DNA from: a virus
IMG/VR virus record: IMGVR_UViG_3300004463_000518
Coordinates: 1-23,467 of that record
DNA length: 23,467 nt
Strand: one strand, 5' to 3'
Both the position numbers and the translations under genes were made by a program. Shown one piece after another: positions 6,219 to 13,192 of the stretch. Numbering within the stretch: the first letter of the stretch is position 1; each line of letters begins with the position of its first letter. The notes beneath the pieces were generated by a model. That model saw nothing but the letters and a program-made list of their open reading frames with translations. It had not been told where the DNA came from and searched no databases.

Positions 6219-8573
6219 ATGGCCAGCAAATCACTGGGCACGCTAACGCTTGATCTTATAGCCCGCGTTGGGGGCTTTGTTGCCGGCATGGATAAAGCAG
6301 AGCGAAGCTCTGCCAAATGGCGCAAGCAAGTCGAGCAGAGTGCTTCCGCTGCTGGCGCGGCGGTAGGCGCTGCGTCAGCCGTAGCCGTTGGTGCCCTGGC
6401 TGTATGGGTCAAAAGTAGCATCAGTAACGCTGCAGAGATCGAGAACCTTGCCAGGGTTGCAGGATCGTCGACCACTGAGTTTCAGAAGTTTGCAGCCGGC
6501 GCCCGCACGGTGGGCATCGAGAACGACAAGCTGTCGGACATCCTCAAAGATGTTAACGACAAGGTCGGCGAGTTTCTGGCCTCAGGCGGCGGCGAGCTAA
6601 AAGACTTTTTCGAGCAAGTAGCGCCCAAGGTCGGCGTGACGGCTGAACAGTTTCGCAATCTCTCAGGCCCCCAGGCGCTCGGGCTGTATGTCGACACCCT
6701 CGAAAAGGCAGGCGCCAATCAGCAGGAAATGACCTTCTTCATGGAGGCCATCGCTGATGACGCCACGCTGCTCGCGCCGCTGCTGCGCAACGGCGGGAAG
6801 GAAATGCGTGGGCTGGCTGAGGAAGCAGAGAACCTCGGGCTGATCCTCTCGGAAAAAACCATCGCTGGAGCCAAGCAGTTCCAAGATGACCTGGACCTTC
6901 TCGGGCGCGTCGCCGGCGGTGTCGGGCAGCAAATTGCGGCTGAGCTATTGCCCGAGCTGCTGAAGCTCACCAGTGAACTGCGCGATCCTGATACAGCAAG
7001 AGCTGCGGCGGACATGGCCAAGGCCGTCGTCGGATCGTTCTCGACAATCGTCACGGCTGCGCGCAACACGGTTCAGTTTATTCAGTGGGCGGCCGAGTCT
7101 GCGGCCGCATTCATGGGTGGTATCGCGGCGGATGACATCGTTCGGCTGAACGATGAAATCGAGCGGCTCGAAACGATGAAGGAATCCGGTGCGCTTGATC
7201 GCCTCGTATTCTTCGGCCGCGACGGCCTTGTTTCCTATTACAACGACAATGAGTTGGAGAGCGAGTTGGCCAAGCTCCGTGCTGCAGCCGAGGCTGCGAT
7301 GCGGGGCGGACCGCCGATTGAGTTTCCTGTCGAGCCAAAGCTCGACGGTGGCAAGCCGCCTTTAGGTCCAGGCCTAGGCATGGGCGCGGGTGGAGGCCAA
7401 TCAGAACAAGCTGAAAAGGCTGCTGCGGCACTTACAAAACAGGTCGAAGCCCTGCAGAAACAGGCCGACACCCTTGGCATGAGCAGCGAAGCGCTTGCCA
7501 TCTACAACCTAGAGCAGGCCAAGGCCAGCGATGGGCAGCTGGTCCAGGCTCGCGCTGCGCTTGAAACAATTTCAGCGTTCGAAAAACAGAAAGAACAGAC
7601 CGAAGCCTACGCTGAGTTGGTCGCCGGTTTACGCACTGAGGAAGAGCAACTAACCGACCAATTGCGCGAGCGCCTGGCCGTCCTCAAGGCCATGACCGAT
7701 ATCAGCGACAGCGAACGGTCGCAGATGGCCGAACGGATCTCCAAGGCCACGCTGAGCGAGGCCCCCGAGTTCGGCGGGCTCGATGCGAGCGTGGGCGGCG
7801 CGGCGGGTGAGCTGGTCAAGGTCGCCGAAGCTGAACAGGAGCTGGCCAAGTGGCGCGAAACCGAGCTGGCCAACCAGCAAGCGTTTCTCGATCAAAAGCT
7901 GATCAACGAAGAACAGCACGCTGCGCGCGTCGCTGAAATCACCGCCGAGAACAACGCCAAGCTGTCGAGCCTCGGCGATGCCTACAAGGTGGCCACGCTC
8001 GGCATGTTCGCCGACGTGACGGGTAACGCCGCGGACATGATGAAAGAAATGGCCGGCGAAGGGTCGGCCGCCTACAAAGTGCTGTTTCTGGCCAGCAAGG
8101 CCGCGGCCATCGCGCAAGCGGTGGTCAGCACCGAGGTGGCCGCCGCCAAGGCGCTGGAACTCGGGCCGATCATGGGCATCCCGGCCGCCAGCCTGATTCG
8201 CGGCCTCGGCTATGCCTCGGTGGGCATGATCACCGCCACCACCCTGGCGGGCATGGCCCACGATGGCATCGACAACGTGCCGCGCGAAGGCACCTGGCTG
8301 CTCGATCAGGGCGAACGGGTGGTCGACAAGCGCACCAACGGCGACCTGAAAGACTTTCTTGCCAACCAATCCGGCGCTACGGGCGGCGGCGGGGCGCCCC
8401 AGGTGCATATCACCATCAACAGCGACGGCACGTCGGACGTGTCCGCCCCCGCAGGCCTGGAGCAATTCGGTGCCGAGCTGGGCCGTTTCGTCGATGCGCG
8501 CTGGCAGCAGCTGACCGCCGCCAGCTTGAAGCCGGGCGGCATGCTCTATCGCAATCAGAACGGGAGGGGCTAA
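6219..8573 (+). CDS. Tail tape measure protein (lambda gpH-like)
   Basis: The 784-aa protein sets tail length and is ejected into the host during infection. ATG 6219 is preferred over the in-frame start at 6201 because AGAGGA precedes it and MASKSLGTLTLDLIARVGGF is the usual N-terminus. The protein is largely helical. It has an Ala/Gly-rich hydrophobic stretch near residues 45-70, long helical repeats with coiled-coil character around 400-560, an Ala-rich, hydrophobic region near 615-680 that could insert into membrane, and then GTWLLDQGERVVDKRT (about 690-706), a motif shared by many lambda-like tape measures. A predicted mature tail of roughly 100 nm or somewhat more follows from the usual ~0.15 nm per residue, an inference only. 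Confidence 0.93.
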   Translation: MASKSLGTLTLDLIARVGGFVAGMDKAERSSAKWRKQVEQSASAAGAAVGAASAVAVGALAVWVKSSISNAAEIENLARVAGSSTTEFQKFAAGARTVGIENDKLSDILKDVNDKVGEFLASGGGELKDFFEQVAPKVGVTAEQFRNLSGPQALGLYVDTLEKAGANQQEMTFFMEAIADDATLLAPLLRNGGKEMRGLAEEAENLGLILSEKTIAGAKQFQDDLDLLGRVAGGVGQQIAAELLPELLKLTSELRDPDTARAAADMAKAVVGSFSTIVTAARNTVQFIQWAAESAAAFMGGIAADDIVRLNDEIERLETMKESGALDRLVFFGRDGLVSYYNDNELESELAKLRAAAEAAMRGGPPIEFPVEPKLDGGKPPLGPGLGMGAGGGQSEQAEKAAAALTKQVEALQKQADTLGMSSEALAIYNLEQAKASDGQLVQARAALETISAFEKQKEQTEAYAELVAGLRTEEEQLTDQLRERLAVLKAMTDISDSERSQMAERISKATLSEAPEFGGLDASVGGAAGELVKVAEAEQELAKWRETELANQQAFLDQKLINEEQHAARVAEITAENNAKLSSLGDAYKVATLGMFADVTGNAADMMKEMAGEGSAAYKVLFLASKAAAIAQAVVSTEVAAAKALELGPIMGIPAASLIRGLGYASVGMITATTLAGMAHDGIDNVPREGTWLLDQGERVVDKRTNGDLKDFLANQSGATGGGGAPQVHITINSDGTSDVSAPAGLEQFGAELGRFVDARWQQLTAASLKPGGMLYRNQNGRG

Positions 8574-8576
8574 GCC

Positions 8577-8918
8577 GTGGCGCTAGAGACTTTCACTTGG
8601 TCGCCACGCGTGGGCGCCGTGGGCACCTTCGATGACCGCACCCGCACGTCACGCTTTGGCGATGGCTACGCCCAGCATGTGCGCGACGGCATAAACAGCC
8701 AGACGCAAGCCTGGCCCCTGCAGTTCACTGGCCGCGAATCCTATATCGCACCGATCCGCGACTTTCTGCGCCGCCACGGCAAGGCCAAGGCCTTTCTGTG
8801 GACGCCGCCGCTCGGCGAGCTGGGCCTGTACCGCGTGCCGGCCGAGTTCACCTTGGCCCCCGCGGGCGCTGGCATCTACACGCTGGCGGTTTCGTTCGAG
8901 ACAGCCTTTCACCCTTGA
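8577..8918 (+). CDS. Minor tail protein M (lambda gpM-like)
   Basis: The 113-aa protein matches the lambda gpM family, which helps form the tail tip at the distal end of the tape measure. It begins with FTWSPRVGAVGTFDDRTRTSRFGDGYAQ, whose 'RFGDGY' turn is the family signature, and continues with FLRRHGKAKAFLWTPPLGE and a C-terminal strand IYTLAVSFETAF. The start is GTG 8577, with GGGAGGGG just upstream inside the end of the tape-measure gene. In lambda, M is followed directly by L; here four other genes intervene. Confidence 0.9.
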   Translation: MALETFTWSPRVGAVGTFDDRTRTSRFGDGYAQHVRDGINSQTQAWPLQFTGRESYIAPIRDFLRRHGKAKAFLWTPPLGELGLYRVPAEFTLAPAGAGIYTLAVSFETAFHP

Positions 8919-8926
8919 GGTAACCC

Positions 8927-10027
8927 ATGGCACAGCAACTGATTAACCTCGGCGCCACCGGAACCGGCGCCGGGGGCGATAGTGCGCGCACCGCGTTTGA
9001 GAAGGCGGTGGCGAACTTCGCCGAACTGTATATCGCCGCGCTGCCCGGAACCACCGCGCAGAAGGCGGCGGCGCGGGCGCAGTTTGGTATCCCCACCCTG
9101 CAAACGGGGGCCGATGACCTTACGTCAGGTCGGCTAGCTCTGACGGACACTGTTCGCCGCCAACTGGCCGGAGGTTTCTATAGCATCTACTGCGACCGGC
9201 TGATTCTGCTGCACCCGCTTTACGTGTCGTCGCTGCTGCCGTATTCCATAGTTGACGGCAAAATTACCGCAACGCGAGGGGCGGCCACATCATTTTTGAA
9301 CCAGACATGCGTCGAGGTTGTGTCGTCATCTGCTTATAGCGCCCACACCACGTCGCTCTATGATCTGGGCGGGTCCCCGGCCGAGCCATGGCAAGCTGTG
9401 TCCTGTACGTATCAGGGCGTTAAGTACGCCGCCCTCATAGTGCCGTACCATGCATCCGCCTACGGTGCAGGAATTTTCTTCGAAGGCAGAGCAGTGTCAG
9501 TCGACTCGAACCAGCTGCTGTGCATCGAGTATTACAACCGCAACACAGCCGCGGTGCTGAACGCCGAGGTATACAACAGCATTGCCCCGCTGTCTGTGCA
9601 GAAGACCTTCCGGGTCGGGGGGGAGACGACCTATCACACCGGTAACGTCATCGGCACTGTTTCTCGGTCCGGCGCCGGCGCCCTGACAGGGGCAATCATC
9701 GAGCGCGGTAGCAATGCGAACGGGGAGTACGTGCGGTTTGCCGACGGGACACAGGAGTGCTGGAAATCAACGCATTCCAGCAGTGCGACTAGGTCGGCGT
9801 GGGGGAGTTCTTCCGGGCTTTACCAATCGGCAAACACGGCGTGGCAGTACCCCGCGTCGTTCAGTGAAACGCCGGTCGTTACTGGCATCAGCTACGACTC
9901 GGGGGCGGTAGGGCTGCTGTCGGCAACGAACGTCGGCACCACAAACGTAAACCTACGGGCGATTTCCCCGACTCCATCACCTACCAGCCAGATCCTATGC
10001 CCTGTTGCTAAAGGCCGCTGGTACTAA
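8927..10027 (+). CDS. Tail fibre / receptor-binding protein
   Basis: The 366-aa protein reads as a fibre with three parts. The N-terminal 35 residues (INLGATGTGAGGDSARTAFE and FAELY) look like the virion anchor of many prophage fibres. The middle (about 60-235) is unrelated to anything I recognise and is beta-rich. The C-terminal part carries the classic motifs YHTGNVIGTVS (about 236-246) and ANGEYVRFADGTQ (about 264-276), followed by a Ser/Thr-rich, aromatic tip that is likely to bind a host surface structure. ATG 8927 has GAGG upstream. Its position between M and L, rather than after J, is unusual for a lambda tail. The receptor cannot be inferred. Confidence 0.82.
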   Translation: MAQQLINLGATGTGAGGDSARTAFEKAVANFAELYIAALPGTTAQKAAARAQFGIPTLQTGADDLTSGRLALTDTVRRQLAGGFYSIYCDRLILLHPLYVSSLLPYSIVDGKITATRGAATSFLNQTCVEVVSSSAYSAHTTSLYDLGGSPAEPWQAVSCTYQGVKYAALIVPYHASAYGAGIFFEGRAVSVDSNQLLCIEYYNRNTAAVLNAEVYNSIAPLSVQKTFRVGGETTYHTGNVIGTVSRSGAGALTGAIIERGSNANGEYVRFADGTQECWKSTHSSSATRSAWGSSSGLYQSANTAWQYPASFSETPVVTGISYDSGAVGLLSATNVGTTNVNLRAISPTPSPTSQILCPVAKGRWY

Positions 10028-10039
10028 TCGGAGAAAGCC

Positions 10040-10384
10040 ATGCACATCACCCTATCCCCCGTCCGTTTAGACGAAACCATCACCGCTTCGCTGACCGGCG
10101 AAGTGCTGACCCTCAACGGCGTGCCCTTTGACTTTGGCCCGCTGCCCGAGGGTGCCACGCTGCCCGCCGAAGCCATCGCCTCGGACTGGATCACCGGCCC
10201 CGTGTCGCGCATTGACGGTGAGATGCGCCTGACCTTGCGCCTGCCGCATGGCCCGAACCCGTCGCAAGCGGTCGCGTTCCCTGAACCGATCCGCGTCACC
10301 CAGGACGGCCCGATAACGCTGCCGGCCGATCCCGTGCCGGAGCCGGAACCCCTGCCCGAACTCGACGAGGAACTGCCCGCATGA
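10040..10384 (+). CDS. Fibre-associated small protein, unknown function
   Basis: The 114-aa protein follows the fibre by 12 bp and has a good GGAGA ribosome site. It has a compact N-terminal part with alternating polar and hydrophobic residues (LTGEVLTLNGVPFDFGPLPE, about 19-38), a central RIDGEMRLTLRLPHGPNP segment, and an acidic, Pro-rich C-terminus (residues about 95-114). Short proteins immediately downstream of fibres often act as fibre-assembly chaperones. That role is suggested by position only. I do not recognise the family. Confidence 0.7.
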   Translation: MHITLSPVRLDETITASLTGEVLTLNGVPFDFGPLPEGATLPAEAIASDWITGPVSRIDGEMRLTLRLPHGPNPSQAVAFPEPIRVTQDGPITLPADPVPEPEPLPELDEELPA

Positions 10385-10701
10385 GCATCGACTTTTCCCA
10401 GATGATCACTGCCGAAGACAAGGCGCAGCAGTCCGCCCAGGCTGCCCGTGACGCCTGGAAAGCAGCGCGCGCCGAGGCCGTGCGCGGCATCGTGGTGGAG
10501 GTCGACGGCCTGCGCTTTGACGGCGACGAGACCAGCCAGACCCGCATGGCCCGCTCGGTGTCGGTCATGGACCCCGGCGAAACCATCCCCTGGGTGCTGA
10601 GCGACAACACGCCCGCCCTGGTCAGCCGTGACCAGCTGCGCGAAGCCCTGCGCCTGGCCGGCAAACGGCAAACCGAACTGTGGGTGGCTGCCGATGAATA
10701 A
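10381..10701 (+). CDS. DUF4376-like protein, possible fibre chaperone
   Basis: The 106-aa protein is coupled to the previous gene by an ATGA overlap. Residues 1-40 form a charged helix (ITAEDKAQQSAQAARDAW). The rest resembles DUF4376: IVVEVDGLRFDGDETSQTRM (about 39-58), then PWVLSDNTPALVSRDQLREALRLAG. In other prophages this domain occurs next to or fused to tail-fibre assembly proteins, so a chaperone role is plausible. The family assignment is from memory of the motif pattern and should be tested by a profile search. Confidence 0.68.
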   Translation: MSIDFSQMITAEDKAQQSAQAARDAWKAARAEAVRGIVVEVDGLRFDGDETSQTRMARSVSVMDPGETIPWVLSDNTPALVSRDQLREALRLAGKRQTELWVAADE

Positions 10702-11101
10702 GCTAGACGCCGAGGCCTACCAAGCCCGCTATGGCCGCCGGCCCTACTGGCTGTCACTGCTGATCGCCCTCGACCAGCTCGCCAACGCGCTGCTGTGGGG
10801 CTACGTCGACGAAACCCTGTCGAGCCGTGCCTACCGTAGCGCCAGGCTGCGCACGCCCGCGAAACGCCGCTGGCGGGCGGCGGAGTGGCTGATCAATCGG
10901 CTGTTCTGGCGCGACCGCCTGGGCGAGTTGCGCCATTGCCAGCTCGCGTACCTGGGCGAGCTGGCCCGCGAACACTCGCCGCCACCCGTCACGCCACCCC
11001 CACAAACCCCGCCAAGTGCGGGGTTTGTCATTGAAGGGGAGGGCTGGCAGCTCGATGCGCGCGGCGGATTCCGTTTCAACCGACCCGACAACGGGGATTG
11101 A
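10694..11101 (+). CDS. Conserved phage protein of unknown function (135 aa)
   Basis: The gene overlaps the previous one by 8 bp (ATG 10694). The N-terminal 90 residues look conserved and helical: LIALDQLANALLWGYVDETL then SSRAYRSARLR, and later a LRHCQLAYLGELARE stretch with a lone His-Cys pair (residues about 80-81). The C-terminal part is a Pro-rich linker followed by a GEGWQLDARGGFRFNR segment. The DNA coding the linker contains a perfect 11-bp hairpin, as if a former terminator had been absorbed into the reading frame. Function is unknown; similar small proteins occur near tail genes in Pseudomonas prophages, from recollection only. It ends three bases before gpL. Confidence 0.72.
   Translation: MNKLDAEAYQARYGRRPYWLSLLIALDQLANALLWGYVDETLSSRAYRSARLRTPAKRRWRAAEWLINRLFWRDRLGELRHCQLAYLGELAREHSPPPVTPPPQTPPSAGFVIEGEGWQLDARGGFRFNRPDNGD
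11002..11028 (+). repeat. Terminator-like hairpin inside a coding region
   Basis: ACAAACCCCGC and GCGGGGTTTGT form a perfect 11-bp inverted repeat with loop CAAGT, inside the Pro-rich C-terminal part of the 135-aa gene. It has the look of an intrinsic terminator stem, but only a short T-tract (GTTTG) is built into the stem and no long T run follows. Confidence 0.8.
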
Positions 11102-11104
11102 CCC

Positions 11105-11854
11105 ATGGGCATAAACGCCGACGTGCAGCTGCTGGAACCCGGCAGCGAAATCATGCTGCTCGAAGTCGATTGCACGGCCTTCGGGGGCGACGTGGCGCGG
11201 TTCCATGGCCACAACGTCGCGCATACCCCGGCCGAGCTGGCCGCCGCGGCCGACGCCCCCGAGGCGCTGCCGGCCAAGTCGATCTGGTGGCAGGGGCAGG
11301 AATACCGCGCCTGGCCGGTCAAGGTCGACGGGCTGGAGGTAACCGGCGACGGCGGCGCGCCCGAACCGAGCCTGAGCGTGGGCAATATCGACAGCTCCAT
11401 CACCGCGCTGTGCCTGGCTTTCGATGACCTGGCCCAGGCGAAGGTCGCCATTCGATACACCTTCGCGCACTACCTGGACGCTGCGAACTTCGAGGGTGGC
11501 AACCCGGCGGCCGACCCGACCCAGGAGCGGGTCGAAACGTGGTTTATCGACCAGAAAACCCGCGAAGACGGCGAGGTGGTGCAGTTCACCCTCAACTCGC
11601 CCGGCGACGTGCAGGGCCTGCAGATCCCCGCGCGGCAGATCCACGGGCTGTGCCATTGGGCCATGTGTGGCGAGTACCGCGGCGCCGATTGCGGCTATGC
11701 CGGCGGGCCGGTGGCCACGCTGGACGGCACCCCAACCGACGACCCCGCGCAGGATCGCTGCGGCGGCCTGCTGAGCGACTGCAAGGCCCGTTTCGGCGCC
11801 AACAACCCGCTGAGCCATGGCGGCTTTCCCGGTGCAGCCCTCTTGAGGCGATAA
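11105..11854 (+). CDS. Minor tail protein L (lambda gpL-like), Fe-S type
   Basis: The 249-aa protein matches lambda gpL, a tail-tip component acting between the tape measure and J. Residues 1-175 are the usual beta-rich part. The C-terminal part is Cys-rich, with Cys183, 188, 196, 219 and 226; lambda gpL binds a [4Fe-4S] cluster through four such cysteines, and the spacing 196-219-226 resembles the lambda pattern as I recall it. An extra stretch at residues 41-60 is Ala/Pro-rich. The gene is directly followed by K. Confidence 0.9.
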   Translation: MGINADVQLLEPGSEIMLLEVDCTAFGGDVARFHGHNVAHTPAELAAAADAPEALPAKSIWWQGQEYRAWPVKVDGLEVTGDGGAPEPSLSVGNIDSSITALCLAFDDLAQAKVAIRYTFAHYLDAANFEGGNPAADPTQERVETWFIDQKTREDGEVVQFTLNSPGDVQGLQIPARQIHGLCHWAMCGEYRGADCGYAGGPVATLDGTPTDDPAQDRCGGLLSDCKARFGANNPLSHGGFPGAALLRR

Positions 11855-11856
11855 GC

Positions 11857-12567
11857 ATGCGAAAACACATCCTCGACGCGGTGCGCAAACACGCCGCCGC
11901 CGAATACCCGCGCGAGTGCTGCGGCCTGGTCGTGCAGATCGGCCGCCGGCACCAGTACCTGCCCTGCCGCAACCTGGCCGCCGAAGGCCGCGACCGCTTC
12001 GAGCTGGCCCCCGAGGACTACGCCGCAGCCGAGGACCTGGGCACCGTCATCGGTGTGGTGCATTCACACCCCGACGCCACCAGCCGCGCGAGCGACACCG
12101 ACGTCGCGCTGTGCAATGCCGGCGACGTGCCCTGGTACATCCTCAGTTGGCCGGAAGGCGACTTGAACGTCCTGCTGCCAGCAGACGGCGTGCCGCCGCT
12201 GGTCGGCCGCCCCTTCGTGCATGGCACAGATTACGACTGCTACGGGCTGATCCGCGGCTTTTACCAGCTCGAATATGGCATCGCCTTGCCCGACTACCCG
12301 CGCGCGGATGAATGGTGGAACGGCGAGGCCGACCACTATCGCGACCTGTTCGCCGATGCCGGTTTCGAGCCGGCCACCGGCCCGCTGCAGCGCGGCGACG
12401 TGGTGCTGATGCAGGTTCAGGCGCCAAAGACCAACCACGGCGGCATCTACCTCGGCGACGGCCAGCTGCTGCACCACCTGTATGGGCGGCTGAGCGGCAC
12501 CGTGGCCTATGGCGGCTACTGGCTCGACCGCACCACGCTGGTGGTGCGCTACAAGGGGGCAGCATGA
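11857..12567 (+). CDS. Tail assembly protein K: JAMM plus NlpC/P60 peptidase
   Basis: The 236-aa protein has two enzymatic domains in the lambda gpK order. The N-terminal JAMM/MPN metalloprotease carries Glu20, the exact H-x-H-x7-S-x2-D motif (His69, His71, Ser79, Asp82), so zinc binding and catalysis appear intact. The C-terminal NlpC/P60 domain carries Cys128 in DCYGLIRGF, His194 in NHGGIYLGD, and His206/207. NlpC/P60 domains cleave peptidoglycan stem peptides, so the protein may help penetrate the wall at infection as well as take part in tip assembly. ATG 11857 is chosen over an in-frame upstream start because it is two bases past the L stop and gives the normal N-terminus. Confidence 0.93.
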   Translation: MRKHILDAVRKHAAAEYPRECCGLVVQIGRRHQYLPCRNLAAEGRDRFELAPEDYAAAEDLGTVIGVVHSHPDATSRASDTDVALCNAGDVPWYILSWPEGDLNVLLPADGVPPLVGRPFVHGTDYDCYGLIRGFYQLEYGIALPDYPRADEWWNGEADHYRDLFADAGFEPATGPLQRGDVVLMQVQAPKTNHGGIYLGDGQLLHHLYGRLSGTVAYGGYWLDRTTLVVRYKGAA

Positions 12568-13127
12568 ATCAACTGCGGACGGTGCGGCTGTATGGCGTGC
12601 TGGGCGCGCGCTTCGGGCGCGTTTTCAAGCTGGCCGTGGAGAGCCCCGCCGAGGCCATTCGCGCGCTATGCACCCAGCTGCCGGGGCTGGAACAGTACCT
12701 GGCCACCAGTAAGCAACGCGGGCTGGTTTATGCGGTGTTCCAAGGCCGCCAGCAGGTCGGCGAACAGCAGCTGCAGTTCGGCGGCAGCGGCGACATTCGC
12801 ATCGCCCCGGTGGTGGTCGGCAGCAAAAAGCAGGGCCTTTTTCAGACCATCCTCGGCGCCGTGCTGGTGGTGGTCGGCGTCTACTTTGGCCAACCCTGGC
12901 TGGTGGCCATGGGCGCGGGCATGGCCTTCGGCGGTGTCATGCAGATGCTGTCACCGCAGGCCAAGGGCCTGAGCGGGCGGGAGGATGCCGCCAATACGCC
13001 GAGCTATGCGTTCGGCGGCCCGGTCAACACGGTGGCCATGGGTAACCCGGTCGGCCTGCTGTACGGCAAGCGCCGGATCGGCGGCGCCATCATTTCCGGC
13101 GGCATCTACGCCGAAGACCAAATGTAA
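12564..13127 (+). CDS. Tail assembly protein I (lambda gpI-like)
   Basis: The 187-aa protein matches lambda gpI, which is needed for tail-tip assembly. It begins with a short ubiquitin-like or beta-grasp-like region (VRLYGVLGARFGRVFKL), then has a Gly-rich hydrophobic stretch (about 94-128, with GAVLVVVGVYFG) and ends in the family motif GGPVNTVAMGNPVGLLYGKR and GAIISGGIY. The hydrophobic segment could be a membrane or membrane-like helix; its role is unknown. The start overlaps the K stop in ATGA, and the in-frame upstream extension is a GC-rich artefact. A terminator separates it from J. Confidence 0.9.
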   Translation: MNQLRTVRLYGVLGARFGRVFKLAVESPAEAIRALCTQLPGLEQYLATSKQRGLVYAVFQGRQQVGEQQLQFGGSGDIRIAPVVVGSKKQGLFQTILGAVLVVVGVYFGQPWLVAMGAGMAFGGVMQMLSPQAKGLSGREDAANTPSYAFGGPVNTVAMGNPVGLLYGKRRIGGAIISGGIYAEDQM

Positions 13128-13146
13128 CCACCCCCAACACGCCCCG

Positions 13147-13174
13147 AGCCCGGCACCTGCGCCGGGCTTTTTTT
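13147..13174 (+). terminator. Intrinsic terminator between I and J
   Basis: AGCCCGGC and GCCGGGCT form an 8-bp stem with the six-base loop ACCTGC, followed directly by a run of seven T. This is a strong rho-independent terminator in the plus direction, 18 bp before the J start. Confidence 0.88.
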
Positions 13175-13192
13175 CGTCCAAAGGAAAACCCC

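Noticed and set aside
7650-8465. A 271-aa minus-strand frame within the tape-measure gene
   Set aside because: Opposite-strand shadow rich in Gly, His and Arg; the tape-measure frame is clearly the coding one.
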